64,000 bases of DNA, from positions 620,001 through 684,000 of the forward strand of contig NZ_VAWF01000001.1 of assembly GCF_005869845.1 (NCBI RefSeq). The letters run 5' to 3'. Position 1 is the stretch's first letter, and every line of letters starts with the position of its first letter. A program made the translations under genes and the position numbers. The notes below the pieces were generated by a model. The model was not told the DNA's origin, ran no database searches, and worked only from the letters and a program-made list of their open reading frames with translations. Below are positions 16,762 through 27,273 of this stretch, in pieces. This stretch comes from Fodinibius saliphilus (lineage in GTDB: Bacteria > Bacteroidota > Rhodothermia > Balneolales > Balneolaceae).

Positions 16762-18045
16762 ATGAATGTACTACTTCTAGGAAGCGGTGGACGTGAACAT
16801 ACTATGGCGTGGAGCATCGCCCAATCAGATAAGTTGAACCAACTATATATTGCGCCGGGCAATCCGGGGACCGCAGAGTTAGGGACAAATGTTGATCTGT
16901 TACTGTCAGATTTTGATGCCATCCTCAAATTTATAGAGAAGCATGATATATCGCTAACGGTAGTGGGGCCCGAAAAGCCGTTAGTCAATGGCATTACTGA
17001 TTTCCTAGAAAAACACGGTCATAGTGTTTTTGGACCGTCGAAATATGCTGCTCAACTCGAAGGTAGCAAGAAGTTTGCCAATGAGTTTATGAAGGAAAAC
17101 CGTATTCCAACAGCCGATTTTGAAACCTATACCCGCAGAGAGTTCGATAAAGCACTTGGAGTCATTAAATCAAAGGGGGAATATCCCGTAGTGCTGAAAG
17201 CAGATGGTTTGGCCGGTGGAAAGGGCGTTTTTATCTGTGAGACAGAACAAGAAGTTGAAAAGCGTCTTAATGAGCTTAAAAAGAGTGATAAATTTGAAGA
17301 TGCTGCCCAAACCCTGGTCGTTGAAGAATTTATGGAAGGGCAGGAGGCTTCGGTCTTTGTTATTTCTGATGGTCAGACTGCTAAAATTCTACACTATGCG
17401 CAAGATCACAAACGAATTGGGGATGGTGATACCGGACTGAATACTGGTGGTATGGGAGCTTATGCCCCAACTCCTGTAATTGGCAGTCGTATGCTCCAGC
17501 GCGTTGAAAAAGAGATTATCTTGCCCACAATATCAGCAATGTTATTAGATGAGCATCCTTATAAAGGTATTCTTTATTGTGGTCTCATGATTACAATTGA
17601 CGGACCCAAAGTGGTAGAGTTTAATTGTCGATTAGGAGATCCCGAGTGTCAGGCTATTTTACCTGCAATTGAATCTGACTTTCTGGATTTAATGTATGCA
17701 GCTTCTAATGGTGAGCTCGATTCTCGAGATGTAGCGATAGATAAACTATATCGTTGTTGCGTGGTTTTAGCCTCCGATGGGTACCCTCTGGAATACGAGA
17801 AAGGGAAAGAAATTTCGGGTATTAATGATGTTTCTGATGATACATTGGTATTTCATGCTGGCACAAAAGAAGAAGATGGCCATATTTATACCGACGGCGG
17901 CCGGGTAATGAGTGTAGTAGGTGCTGCTGATACGTTAGGTAAGGCTATTAAAAAGACTTATGATGAAGTAGATAAAATCTCTTTTGAAAACAAATACTAT
18001 CGAACGGATATTGGAGCAAAAGGACTAAGGTACAAAGACCAATAG
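16762..18045 (+). CDS. purD: Phosphoribosylamine-glycine ligase
   Basis: 427 residues; ATP-grasp enzyme of step two in purine synthesis, joining phosphoribosylamine and glycine to GAR. Visible motifs: N-terminal LGSGGREHTMAW, VVGPEKPLVNGI, the ATP-grasp KADGLAGGKGVFI, DGDTGLNTGGMGAYAP and the metal-binding FNCRLGDPECQA. Length and layout fit the family. Ninety-six bases separate it from tpiA. Its stop faces that of menE with 42 bases between and no convincing terminator there, only a weak CTTTT/AAAAG hairpin. Confidence 0.98.
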   Translation: MNVLLLGSGGREHTMAWSIAQSDKLNQLYIAPGNPGTAELGTNVDLLLSDFDAILKFIEKHDISLTVVGPEKPLVNGITDFLEKHGHSVFGPSKYAAQLEGSKKFANEFMKENRIPTADFETYTRREFDKALGVIKSKGEYPVVLKADGLAGGKGVFICETEQEVEKRLNELKKSDKFEDAAQTLVVEEFMEGQEASVFVISDGQTAKILHYAQDHKRIGDGDTGLNTGGMGAYAPTPVIGSRMLQRVEKEIILPTISAMLLDEHPYKGILYCGLMITIDGPKVVEFNCRLGDPECQAILPAIESDFLDLMYAASNGELDSRDVAIDKLYRCCVVLASDGYPLEYEKGKEISGINDVSDDTLVFHAGTKEEDGHIYTDGGRVMSVVGAADTLGKAIKKTYDEVDKISFENKYYRTDIGAKGLRYKDQ

Positions 18046-18087
18046 CTTTTTGCTGCAAAAGGGAGTGAGAACCTAATATTATAGTAG

Positions 18088-19590
18088 TTACGTACTATTA
18101 AATAGTTTGGGGAGTTTGCTTCTTTTTACTTTTCCTGTTCTGGTTTTGGGAATTTCGTTGATTTGAATAATCTGTTTAGGAATCTTAAAAGAGGCTAATT
18201 CAGATTTCAATGAATGTTGGATTTTTCCCTCATCAAACGAATGATTTTCTTCGGGCACGACTGCAGCTACAACCTTTTGCCCCCACTCTTTATCAGCTAA
18301 GCCTACTACAGCTGCTTCAGATATACTATCGAGATTGGTAAGAACCTTTTCCACTTCAAAAGGAGATACATTTTCTCCCCCCGTAATGATAAGGTCAGTT
18401 CGGCGTGTTTCTATAAATAATTGATCATTGGCATTGAGGTGCCCAAAGTCGCCTGTATTAAACCATCCGTTACTATCAAAGACTTTTGAATCAGGGATAT
18501 TTACATATCCATCAAAAACTTGAGGCCCTTTAAGCCATATTGATCCCGAGTTATTAAAGCCTAAAGGGGCACCACTTTTGTCTCGGATTTGAATATTGTT
18601 GGGTGAAAAAACTTTACCAACACTACTCATGGGGCCATATGTGCCTTTAGGTTTTAGAATCGGGTTTGCTGCAATCTGGGCACATGTTTCAGTCATTCCA
18701 TAGCTGGGTACTAAGGGTACACCACGATCATTGCATCTTTTTACTAGTTGAGAGTCTATTGGCCCCCCTCCAAGTAAAATTGCATGAAAATTGTTGTGTA
18801 CATGAAAGTTTCTCCTCTTAAGTAACCGTTTAAGCATAGTGGGTACCAGCGAGGCTGCTTGGAATAGCTTATTCTCAGAGAGAAATGTATGAATCATGTC
18901 AGGGTGAAAGCTTTTCATCCTGAAAATCGAAGAACCATATAATAAAGAACGCAAAATTATGGAGATACCCCCAATATGATTGAGGGGAAGGCAAAGTAAC
19001 CAAAAATGATTAAGTCTTGGTTTGAAATTCCGAGCCGATGCTTCAGCAGCAAAATGCATTTGTCTGCGTTTCAGAGGAACTATTTTAGGTGTTCCTGAGG
19101 TGCCGGATGTAAAGAAATAACCAAAAATACTTTCAGGCTCTGTTGATGGCATGAAATTTTCAGCTGCATATCCCAGCTTTACATCAACAGTTAGGGAGCG
19201 AGGTAAATCTAATTGCTTAATGTCAATCTGCTGAGAATAGTCTAGTTTTTTTTGTGATTCTTTACTACTAAAAATTAAGCCGGTATCAATATGTTGAAGT
19301 TGTGTTTCTAGTTCAGCAGCAGTTGATTCGGTATCAAAAGAAATAAAGGGAATACCCAAGTTCCAGCAGGCGGCAATGGCAAAAACCAATGTATCCGTCG
19401 AAGGTGAGATGAACCCAACCGGTTTATCAAAGTCGTGATCAAAATCGAATAAAAATTGAAGAAAAAAACGCTGGAACTGTTTTAGGTCACCATAACTGTG
19501 TAATCCAAAACTGGATCCAAGAAAAAGATCTTCTGCCCTGGGAGCAGAAAATGTAGGGACCTTATTTTTAGTTTGCGTTTTCACTTCCAT
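18088..19590 (-). CDS. menE: o-Succinylbenzoate-CoA ligase
   Basis: 500 residues; ANL-superfamily adenylate-forming enzyme that activates o-succinylbenzoate with CoA in menaquinone synthesis. Motifs: FTSGTSGTPKIVPLKRRQ (P-loop-like), PSYGMTETCAQ, WFNTGDFGHLN, RRTDLIITGGENVSPFEVE and the catalytic Lys region KTRTGKVKRSKL. The assignment to MenE rather than another acyl-CoA ligase rests on overlap with menC (10 bases) and nearby menA. menD, menF and menB are not in the window. Confidence 0.9.
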   Translation of the reverse strand: MEVKTQTKNKVPTFSAPRAEDLFLGSSFGLHSYGDLKQFQRFFLQFLFDFDHDFDKPVGFISPSTDTLVFAIAACWNLGIPFISFDTESTAAELETQLQHIDTGLIFSSKESQKKLDYSQQIDIKQLDLPRSLTVDVKLGYAAENFMPSTEPESIFGYFFTSGTSGTPKIVPLKRRQMHFAAEASARNFKPRLNHFWLLCLPLNHIGGISIILRSLLYGSSIFRMKSFHPDMIHTFLSENKLFQAASLVPTMLKRLLKRRNFHVHNNFHAILLGGGPIDSQLVKRCNDRGVPLVPSYGMTETCAQIAANPILKPKGTYGPMSSVGKVFSPNNIQIRDKSGAPLGFNNSGSIWLKGPQVFDGYVNIPDSKVFDSNGWFNTGDFGHLNANDQLFIETRRTDLIITGGENVSPFEVEKVLTNLDSISEAAVVGLADKEWGQKVVAAVVPEENHSFDEGKIQHSLKSELASFKIPKQIIQINEIPKTRTGKVKRSKLPKLFNST

Positions 19591-20669
19591 AGTTTAATTT
19601 GAGATAATTGTTCTAGTATATGTGAATCTATACTAAAAGGAATATCCTTAAATGGGAGTTGGTACACTCCGTTAAATATATTATTTGAGTCGTAAATAAG
19701 ATCACGATCTAGTAAGGAACCTGTTGTTAAGCCATGTGCTGATTGGTTGCTACCCAGTCCAGAGGCGAAAAGAGCAGTTACTATACGGCCGATTCCACTT
19801 TCCAGACTTGTGGTATATACTGTTTTATTATCATGAGTATTAGCAAGGGTATTTGTTGCAAATATTTTTTTAAAATTTCCTAATACCATCGGTTTTATAA
19901 TCACATGTGATGTAAATGGTAAAATGTCTGGCCAAAAATCATCTTTAATTATAGTTTCGTCGATACCTAATGGCAAATTTGTAGCCTGAAAGAGCTCCTT
20001 ATACATTTGAGTAGTAGCCCGTTTTAAAGGCTCTTCCAGGTATTCAATATCTAAGGGTGAAAATAGCTTGCAGTTTGTAATGGCTTCTTCTAATGTCCAA
20101 GCTCTATTGGCATCGAGTCTAATTGTTAATTCAGGAAAAGTAGAACGAATTTCCCGAAGTTGCTGATATTCAGTCTCAATACTGCGACCTACTTTAAATT
20201 TGATTGTTTTAAATCCTTTTCTGGTTAACTGATGAACTTCAGTACAAACGTTTTCTGACAGTAAATTTCCTAAAGTATTAACTGGTACTGTTTCATTGTA
20301 TGTTGAAAATAAAATATCTGCCATATTAATTCCCTTATCTAATGCAGTAGTTTGATAGGCAATAGTATCAAGGCCGAAGGTTAGAGAGGGACTAAAGGTA
20401 AATTTATCATACATTTTTTGGAGTTCAACGACAGGAGATGAACTTTTTAATGTTTCAATAATTATATCAACATGTTCTTGAAGTTCTGTTTCGATCTTAT
20501 CGAGTGAGTTTTTTGAAAAGCCGGGGAGAGGAGCTATTTCTCCGAATATTTTTTTTCCACTACTAGTTTGGTATACCAGTACAATGCCTTTCCTGTAGGC
20601 GAAAGTTTTGCTACTGGTATCTAATTTTTTTTTGAAAGGTAGGTGATATTGATAAGCTGTTAAACTCAT
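19581..20669 (-). CDS. menC: o-Succinylbenzoate synthase
   Basis: 362 residues, enolase superfamily; dehydrates SHCHC to o-succinylbenzoate. Key residues: Lys pair in FKTIKFKVGRS, metal ligands in RLDANRAW, EYLEEPL and GIDETI, and the second catalytic Lys in IIKPMVLG. It overlaps menA by 4 bases and menE by 10, so the three form one tight transcription unit in the order menA-menC-menE. Confidence 0.92.
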   Translation of the reverse strand: MSLTAYQYHLPFKKKLDTSSKTFAYRKGIVLVYQTSSGKKIFGEIAPLPGFSKNSLDKIETELQEHVDIIIETLKSSSPVVELQKMYDKFTFSPSLTFGLDTIAYQTTALDKGINMADILFSTYNETVPVNTLGNLLSENVCTEVHQLTRKGFKTIKFKVGRSIETEYQQLREIRSTFPELTIRLDANRAWTLEEAITNCKLFSPLDIEYLEEPLKRATTQMYKELFQATNLPLGIDETIIKDDFWPDILPFTSHVIIKPMVLGNFKKIFATNTLANTHDNKTVYTTSLESGIGRIVTALFASGLGSNQSAHGLTTGSLLDRDLIYDSNNIFNGVYQLPFKDIPFSIDSHILEQLSQIKLWK

Positions 20670-21562
20670 AGTACATCTAAAATAATAGCAGTGCTAAATA
20701 AAACACCAAATAAGACCATAAATTGAGCGGTGTGTTCAAGTGTTTTATTTAGTTTCCGTTTATCTTTATTAGTCCAAATTCGAAATAGTAATATAACTGC
20801 TATGGGTAAGCTTAGATAGGGAATTAATATTACTGTACTGTATCCCAGTTGGTAATAAAAATAAAGGGGAACCACCCAGCTAATTATCACCATAGTTAAA
20901 TATTCCCACCGCAATACCCCTTCTCCGAAGAGAACTCCCAGGGTATTTTTTCCGGCCGGACCATCCTGTTCAATATCTCTTAAATTGTTAACGACTAATA
21001 TATTGGTAGAAAGTGCTCCTACAGCCAGAGAGGCCCAAAAGGAGGAAGCACTCCACGTCAAAGTATTTATATAATAGGTACCCATAACAGCAACAATGCC
21101 AAAAAACAGGAATACAAAAAGGTCACCTAACCCATTATATCCTAAGGGGAAAGGTCCGCCCGTATAAAGTATGCCACATATTAATGATAGAATTCCAATT
21201 ACTAAAATTACCCAACCGGCATGCCAAACAAGGTACAACCCCAATAGAAAGGCAAGACCCATAGTAACAAGTGTGGCATTACGCATGGTATTGGCAGAAA
21301 TTTGTCCTGTAGCAGTTGCCCGCTCAAAACCAATACGTTCTTCAGTGTCAGCACCTTTTTTAAAGTCAAAATAATCATTAGCAAAATTAGTTCCGATCTG
21401 AATTAAAAAGGCACAAAGTAATGCGACAATAGTTGGAATTAGATCAAAGGCGTTATTGTGATAAGCAAGGGAAGCTCCAACACAAACGGGCACAAATGCC
21501 GCAGCCAATGTTTGAGGACGCGCAGCTTGAATCCAACATTTCAGATAATTGGTGTTCGGCAT
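20666..21562 (-). CDS. menA: 1,4-dihydroxy-2-naphthoate polyprenyltransferase
   Basis: A UbiA-family membrane enzyme of about 298 residues that attaches the polyprenyl chain to DHNA, giving demethylmenaquinone. The two aspartate-rich metal sites are visible: NFANDYFDFKKGADTEER and NNLRDIEQDGPAGK. Eight or nine hydrophobic helices fill the rest. I start at the ATG at 21562 (MPNTNYLKCWIQAARPQTL), where family members begin; the open frame runs 28 codons further upstream with an unusual Tyr-rich stretch. First gene of menA-menC-menE. Confidence 0.93.
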   Translation of the reverse strand: MPNTNYLKCWIQAARPQTLAAAFVPVCVGASLAYHNNAFDLIPTIVALLCAFLIQIGTNFANDYFDFKKGADTEERIGFERATATGQISANTMRNATLVTMGLAFLLGLYLVWHAGWVILVIGILSLICGILYTGGPFPLGYNGLGDLFVFLFFGIVAVMGTYYINTLTWSASSFWASLAVGALSTNILVVNNLRDIEQDGPAGKNTLGVLFGEGVLRWEYLTMVIISWVVPLYFYYQLGYSTVILIPYLSLPIAVILLFRIWTNKDKRKLNKTLEHTAQFMVLFGVLFSTAIILDVL

Positions 21563-21768
21563 GGTAAAAAATGGGGTAAATATTGGGGATAATTTGTTGG
21601 TCCAATAATAGTAATAAATCCTCTGCTTAAAAAAACAAGCCATCACTGTATTTATACAAAATTAAATTAGATGATAGTTGATATTAAGCCCCCTAAACAT
21701 AAAAAAATTAAATAAATGAAATAATATACCTTTTAAATTAATGCTTTAATAAAAAAATAATTAAAAAA

Positions 21769-21801
21769 TTTGTGCAATTATATAAATCTTAATTATCTTT
21801 A
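21769..21801 (+). promoter_or_regulatory. Candidate Bacteroidota-type promoter of glnN
   Basis: TTTG at 21769-21772 and TATCTTTA at 21794-21801 match the -33 TTTG and -7 TAnnTTTG elements with a 21-base spacer and one mismatch. They lie about 50 bases before the glutamine synthetase start, in a very AT-rich 288-base gap that has no other gene. Confidence 0.45.
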
Positions 21802-21850
21802 GAGCGATTCGAAAACGATCACTTAAAAAAATAAAGAACACACTACTTCA

Positions 21851-24034
21851 ATGACTAAAGCACTTAGACGTTACGACACGCTGGCTGCTGCACGGAACTG
21901 GTCTCCCAACAAAAATGGGGAGCCTATGGAATCCATGAATGTAACGGAAATATTCGGTGAGAATATATTCCAGCAAGAAGATTTAAAGGAGCAACTTCCC
22001 AAATCAATTTGGAAAGATCTTGAAAAGACAATCCACGAGGGGGAGCAGTTGAATCCCGATGTAGCTGATGCTGTAGCCGTAGCGATGAAAGATTGGGCGA
22101 TGAATAAAGGAGCCACACATTTCACACACTGGTTTCAGCCATTAACAGGTTTAACAGCAGAAAAGCATGATAGTTTTATCACCCCTAATCAAGGTGGCGG
22201 GGCTATTGCTGAGTTTTCTGGAAATGATCTGATTCAAGGTGAGCCTGATGCATCCAGTTTTCCTAACGGAGGGCTTCGCCAGACATTTGAAGCTCGAGGA
22301 TATACTGCTTGGGATCCAACGTCTCCGGCTTTTATTATGGAGAATGAAAATGGGTCTTACTTGTGTATTCCAACTGCTTTTGCCTCTTGGACAGGCGAAG
22401 CATTGGATCATAAAACACCGATATTACGATCTAATGAAGCATTGAATAAACAGGCCAAAAGGGCACTTGACCTGTTTGATGTTGAAACCAAACGTGTTGC
22501 TGCTACGGTAGGTACCGAGCAGGAGTATTTCCTGATTGATCAGGAATTCTATTATCGTCGTCCTGATTTAATGACCTCGGGTCGAACATTAGTAGGAGCA
22601 AAACCTCCCAGGGGGCAGGAGATGGATGATCACTATTTCGGTTCTATCCCGGAACGTGTACTCTCTTTTATGCTTGAAGCTGAGAAAGAACTATATAAAT
22701 TGGGGATCCCGGTAAAAACGCGACATAATGAAGTGGCTCCTAGCCAGTATGAAATTGCACCTCTTTTTGAGACCTGCAATATTGCCGCCGATCATCAACA
22801 GCTGATGATGATAACACTCAAGCGTATTGCCAGAAATTATGGCCTTGAGTGTATGCTTCATGAAAAACCGTTTGATGGACTTAATGGAAGCGGTAAGCAC
22901 CTGAACTGGTCTATGGCTACTAAAGAAGGTATGAACTTACTGGAGCCCGGTGATAATCCGCATGACAATATGCAGTTTCTGTTCTTCTTTACAGCTGTAC
23001 TAAAGGCTGTTTATGAAAACCAAGATCTGCTTCGTATCAGTATTGCCCATGCCGGTAATGATCATCGATTGGGAGGAAATGAAGCACCCCCAGCCATTAT
23101 TTCTGCCTATATTGGTGAGCAGCTCGAAGATGTATTAACCCAGCTGCTTAACGGTGTGGCAAAAGAATCAAAGCAGGGTGGTCTTTTAGGACTTGGTTCA
23201 CCTGTATTACCTTCACTGCCAAAACATGCCGGTGACAGAAATCGCACTTCTCCTTTTGCCTTCACCGGTAATAAATTTGAGTTCCGTGCGGTAGGTTCCA
23301 GTCAATCGATTTCATTCCCAATTGTGGTGCTAAATACCATCGTTGCAGATGCAATTGATGAATTATGCACTAATCTGGAAGCTGAAGTTGATGGAGCTAA
23401 CTCATTTGAAGATGCTCTGGGTACTGTAATGCAAGACGCATTGGGGGAATGTAAAGATATCATCTTTAACGGTGATGGTTATTCAGAAGAATGGGAAAAG
23501 GAAGCTGAGGAGCGTGGTTTACTTAACCTTAAAACTACTATTGATGCATTGCCAAAATTAACTGATGAGAAAAATATTTCGCTTTTTGAGAAGCACAAAG
23601 TGCTAAATAAACGCGAAATACACTCACGTCAGGAGATATGGGCAGAGCAATATTTAACAACCTTAAATATCGAAGCAGATACCACTGAATCGATGGCAAA
23701 AACAATGATCTATCCTGCCGCAGTTCGTTATATGAATGAATTGGCAGAAAATGTGGAGCGTGTTCAAGAGCTTGGCATTGACAGCAAAGGATCTAAGAAC
23801 ATGCTTAAAAAAGTTAATAAGGGGTTAAATGACCTCGGCACTGCACTTGAGGAATTGCGGGAAGCCGTACTAAACTCTGATAGTGATGAGGTAATCGATA
23901 GCGCAACTCATGTTAAGGAAAATGTTAAACCCGCGATGACGAAGATTCGTGATTCGGTTGATTTCCTTGAGCGACATGTTGCCGATGACTATTGGCCACT
24001 GCCAATTTATCGGGAAATGTTATTTGTTAAATAA
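21851..24034 (+). CDS. glnN: Glutamine synthetase type III
   Basis: 727 residues, the large GSIII form common in Bacteroidota and cyanobacteria; makes glutamine from glutamate, ammonia and ATP in the cytoplasm. Motifs: [33 protein letters not shown] (metal-binding Glu residues), [12 protein letters not shown] and [15 protein letters not shown], with the long C-terminal helical region typical of GSIII. Monocistronic: a promoter candidate sits upstream and a strong terminator follows. Confidence 0.97.
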   Translation: MTKALRRYDTLAAARNWSPNKNGEPMESMNVTEIFGENIFQQEDLKEQLPKSIWKDLEKTIHEGEQLNPDVADAVAVAMKDWAMNKGATHFTHWFQPLTGLTAEKHDSFITPNQGGGAIAEFSGNDLIQGEPDASSFPNGGLRQTFEARGYTAWDPTSPAFIMENENGSYLCIPTAFASWTGEALDHKTPILRSNEALNKQAKRALDLFDVETKRVAATVGTEQEYFLIDQEFYYRRPDLMTSGRTLVGAKPPRGQEMDDHYFGSIPERVLSFMLEAEKELYKLGIPVKTRHNEVAPSQYEIAPLFETCNIAADHQQLMMITLKRIARNYGLECMLHEKPFDGLNGSGKHLNWSMATKEGMNLLEPGDNPHDNMQFLFFFTAVLKAVYENQDLLRISIAHAGNDHRLGGNEAPPAIISAYIGEQLEDVLTQLLNGVAKESKQGGLLGLGSPVLPSLPKHAGDRNRTSPFAFTGNKFEFRAVGSSQSISFPIVVLNTIVADAIDELCTNLEAEVDGANSFEDALGTVMQDALGECKDIIFNGDGYSEEWEKEAEERGLLNLKTTIDALPKLTDEKNISLFEKHKVLNKREIHSRQEIWAEQYLTTLNIEADTTESMAKTMIYPAAVRYMNELAENVERVQELGIDSKGSKNMLKKVNKGLNDLGTALEELREAVLNSDSDEVIDSATHVKENVKPAMTKIRDSVDFLERHVADDYWPLPIYREMLFVK

Positions 24035-24058
24035 CCAATATGTTCATTAGTGAGAATA

Positions 24059-24088
24059 GGCGACGTCATTTTTGGCGTCGCCTTTTTT
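24059..24088 (+). terminator. Terminator of glnN
   Basis: GGCGACG (24059-24065) pairs with CGTCGCC (24076-24082) around a 10-base loop and is followed by six T. It lies 24 bases after the glnN stop. Confidence 0.9.
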
Positions 24089-24188
24089 AATGAATATCTG
24101 TGAAAATTTGGGTTAACATTTTGCGGATTTGAAAATAATTCGACAGTATATGACAAACTAATATCTAATTAAGGGCTATGTATCAATT

Positions 24189-25517
24189 ATGAAATGTTTT
24201 CAAAGAATGATTGTGGTATTATTTATTATGTCTTTAGGGCTTCAATTTCAGAGTTTTGCCCAAGAAGACGAGACGAAAAGGATTCACCAACAGATAAACC
24301 AGCAGGCGGATCAAATTTTTGACCAGGTGATAGAATGGCGACGTCATTTCCATGAAAACCCAGAACTTTCTAACAGAGAAGATGAGACGGCTGCTTATAT
24401 TGCTGAATACCTGCGTTCTTTGGGAATGAAAGTGGAAACCGGAGTTGCACATACTGGTGTGGTTGGTGTTCTTGAAGGAGGAATGAAAGGACCAATAGTA
24501 GGTTTGCGCGCAGATATTGATGCTTTACCTGTGAAAGAACGCACCGATGTCCCTTTTAAATCGACAAAGAAGACTACCTATCTTGGACAAGAAGTGGGGG
24601 TTATGCATGCATGTGGGCATGACACTCACATTGCAATGCTTCTAGGAGCGGCAAAAATTTTAACTGATATAAAAGAAGAACTCAGGGGAACGGTTAAGTT
24701 CATTTTTCAACCAGCTGAAGAGGGAGCTCCTCCAGGAGAAGAAGGCGGTGCTGAACTTATGGTGGAACAAGGAGTACTCAAAAATCCAGATGTAGATGTA
24801 ATTTTCGGACAACACATTAACTCTCAAACCGAGGTAGGCACCATTCGCTATCGACCGCGTGGTACTATGGCTGCAGCTGACAGATTCGTTATTACCGTGA
24901 ATGGTAAACAAACACATGGCTCTACACCCTGGACAGGCGTAGATCCTATTGTAACTTCTGCCAAGATTATAGAAGGGTTGCAATCTATTATCAGTAGGCA
25001 GACAGAACTTACCAAGGCGGCAGCTGTAATTTCAGTGGGAAAAATACAGGCTGGGGTTAGAAATAATATTATCCCTGAAAAAGCTGAAATGATCGGGACT
25101 ATACGTACACTTGATACCGAAATGCAGAAGATTATACACGAGAAAATTCGCCATGTTGCCACTAAAACTGCAGAAAGTATGGGTGCTTCTGTTGAGGTAG
25201 ATATTCAAAAAGGATACCCGGTAACATATAATGATCCTGAGCTTACCGAAGAGATGGTGCCCAGTTTACAAGCTATTGCTGGAAATGAAAATGTGGTGCT
25301 TACTGATGCCATTACTGGTGCCGAGGATTTTTCATTTTTCCAAAAAAAGGTTCCAGGTTTTTACTATTTCGTAGGTGGTATGCCCAAAGGAATGAATCCC
25401 GCTGATGCTGCTCCACACCATACCCCTGATTTTTACATTGAGGAAAAAGGAATGAAGCTAGGTGTTAAATCACTTGCTCGTTTGGCCTACGATTATATGG
25501 TTAAGAATGACAAGTAG
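24189..25517 (+). CDS. Exported M20-family amidohydrolase
   Basis: 442 residues with a cleavable signal peptide ending near SFAQE, so periplasmic or secreted. It is a dinuclear metal hydrolase of the amidohydrolase branch (hippurate hydrolase, IAA-amino acid hydrolase, N-acyl-amino acid deacylase). Metal-site motifs in order: MHACGHDTH, FQPAEEGAPPGEEGG, FGQHIN and TGAEDFSFF; the lid domain lies in the middle around KQTHGSTPW. The substrate is probably an N-acylated amino acid, which the sequence cannot fix. Single gene flanked by terminators. Confidence 0.9.
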   Translation: MKCFQRMIVVLFIMSLGLQFQSFAQEDETKRIHQQINQQADQIFDQVIEWRRHFHENPELSNREDETAAYIAEYLRSLGMKVETGVAHTGVVGVLEGGMKGPIVGLRADIDALPVKERTDVPFKSTKKTTYLGQEVGVMHACGHDTHIAMLLGAAKILTDIKEELRGTVKFIFQPAEEGAPPGEEGGAELMVEQGVLKNPDVDVIFGQHINSQTEVGTIRYRPRGTMAAADRFVITVNGKQTHGSTPWTGVDPIVTSAKIIEGLQSIISRQTELTKAAAVISVGKIQAGVRNNIIPEKAEMIGTIRTLDTEMQKIIHEKIRHVATKTAESMGASVEVDIQKGYPVTYNDPELTEEMVPSLQAIAGNENVVLTDAITGAEDFSFFQKKVPGFYYFVGGMPKGMNPADAAPHHTPDFYIEEKGMKLGVKSLARLAYDYMVKNDK

Positions 25518-25544
25518 TTACTGGTTTTATATAGAATGAATTTT

Positions 25545-25580
25545 AACCCCTGACAATATAAAGGTCAGGGGTTTTTCTTT
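25545..25580 (+). terminator. Terminator of the M20 hydrolase gene
   Basis: AACCCCTGAC (25545-25554) pairs with GTCAGGGGTT (25564-25573) around 9 bases, followed by TTTCTTTTT-type sequence. Confidence 0.9.
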
Positions 25581-25622
25581 TTGGGGAACCTTTCTGTTGG
25601 TTAGTTGTGTTTGTAGCACATT

Positions 25623-27113
25623 ATGAGAAAATCAACGAATTATGACGTGATCATTGCAGGTTCTGGGATGGGAGGAATGACAGCTGCTGCCTTACTGGCA
25701 AGTGAAGGGTATAAGGTGATGGTATTGGAGGCTGCCCATGCACTTGGTGGCTGTAGCTCATCTTACTACCGCAAAGGATATTGGTTTGAAAGTGGGGCTA
25801 CCACTCTTATCGGCTTTGATAAAAATCAACCTCTTCGATACCTTGAAAAGCATACCGATATCAAGATTCCCCGTATAGAAATTAAGCCTGCTATGCAGGT
25901 ACACCAAAATAGTGAAGTGATATGTCGATACAAGGGGCAAAAGAAATGGATTGAGGAGGTTGTGAGAGTATTTGGACAGAGATCTCAACAGCTTTCTTTT
26001 TGGGAATTGGCTTATAAGATTTCAGATGTAATCTGGAAAGTGTCACTGAACAACCATTTTTTCCCTCCGGTAAAGTGGCAAGATCTGATATCGCTATTTG
26101 GTAATAATAATCCCAAAGATTTATGGGTATTACCATATGCCTTAAAATCTGTGGCAGATGTAATGAAGGATTTTCATTTATACTTCCCGGAATTTCGACA
26201 ATTTATCAATGAGCAATTAATGATTACAGCCCAGTCTACAGCTGAAGAAACACCTTTTTTATTCGGGGCAGCCGGACTTACCTATACCAATTATTCCAAT
26301 TATTATGTGCCCGGTGGATTAATTAAAATGATTCATGAAATCAGGGATTACATTCTTAAAAAGGGGGGAGAGGTAAAAACAAAATCTCCTGTTGTGTCGA
26401 TTAGTCACAGAAATGGAGACTATGATATCCATACTGCTAATTCATCGTATAAAGTTCCCGTAGTACTATCTAATATTCCCGTTTGGAATATGCCAAGCCT
26501 TTCCAGAGGAAACATAAGGAATTACTTTGTGGAAGAGTCGAAGCAATATCAACAGGCGTGGGGCGCTTTTACAATGGGGATTGTAACCTCAGATATTTAT
26601 CCCGATAAGATGCCATTACACCATCAACTTCACTTACATGATAATGAAAAGCCTAAAGAAATAGATTCAAATTCGATATTTGTTTCATTTTCTCATCCAT
26701 CAGATAACAAACGGGCTCCTGAAGGGAAGCGGGTGCTCAATATATCAATGCATACACGACCAGACTTCTGGTTTGGTGAGGGTAAATATGCCTATGAAAA
26801 CCGTCGAGAAATCGTAACAAAATTTATTATTGATAAGCTAGATCAACTACTGCCTGGATTTGATAGCAAACATATTGTTGAACAATTTTCGGCCACTCCC
26901 TATACCTGGCAAAATTGGGTATATAGAAAAAAGGGAAGAGTAGGTGGTATTCCACAGAGTATGGCCCGTTCACTTGCCGATTGGATGCCGGCCGAAACAC
27001 CTTTTCCCGGATTGTTTTTATCTGGGGATACGGTATTTCCGGGACAGGGCATTCCCGGCGTTGCAATAAGCGGTATTAATGCTTTTCACAGAATTAAGCG
27101 ATATTTGTCATAA
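25623..27113 (+). CDS. Phytoene desaturase/carotene isomerase-like FAD oxidoreductase
   Basis: 496 residues with an N-terminal dinucleotide-binding site (DVIIAGSGMGGMTAAALLASEG), the following acidic residue in VLEAAHALGG, and a C-terminal FAD motif around GLFLSGDTVFPGQGIPGVAISG. The layout matches the CrtI/CrtD/CRTISO and all-trans-retinol 13,14-reductase-like superfamily, which adds or removes double bonds in isoprenoids, often membrane associated. The exact substrate cannot be read from the sequence. ispG is nearby at 28937, but other carotenoid genes are absent. Confidence 0.8.
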   Translation: MRKSTNYDVIIAGSGMGGMTAAALLASEGYKVMVLEAAHALGGCSSSYYRKGYWFESGATTLIGFDKNQPLRYLEKHTDIKIPRIEIKPAMQVHQNSEVICRYKGQKKWIEEVVRVFGQRSQQLSFWELAYKISDVIWKVSLNNHFFPPVKWQDLISLFGNNNPKDLWVLPYALKSVADVMKDFHLYFPEFRQFINEQLMITAQSTAEETPFLFGAAGLTYTNYSNYYVPGGLIKMIHEIRDYILKKGGEVKTKSPVVSISHRNGDYDIHTANSSYKVPVVLSNIPVWNMPSLSRGNIRNYFVEESKQYQQAWGAFTMGIVTSDIYPDKMPLHHQLHLHDNEKPKEIDSNSIFVSFSHPSDNKRAPEGKRVLNISMHTRPDFWFGEGKYAYENRREIVTKFIIDKLDQLLPGFDSKHIVEQFSATPYTWQNWVYRKKGRVGGIPQSMARSLADWMPAETPFPGLFLSGDTVFPGQGIPGVAISGINAFHRIKRYLS

Positions 27114-27191
27114 AGATAATTAAACAAAACATGTAGCCGTTATCTTCGTAAATTATAAATGTGGTTTTAGCACAATGACTCAGCAGAACTT

Positions 27192-27206
27192 ATTGTATGA
27201 TACAAT
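27192..27206. promoter_or_regulatory. Perfect 7+1+7 palindrome, possible operator
   Basis: ATTGTAT-G-ATACAAT lies in the 160-base gap between the desaturase-like gene and the first rhomboid gene, 68 bases before the latter's start. The symmetry is that of a dimeric repressor site, but short AT-rich palindromes are common. Confidence 0.25.
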
Positions 27207-27273
27207 GGTTAGAATTGATGCATAGGAACCGTATATTCGGATGAAAGAAAACAGCAATTAACTTAATCTATTC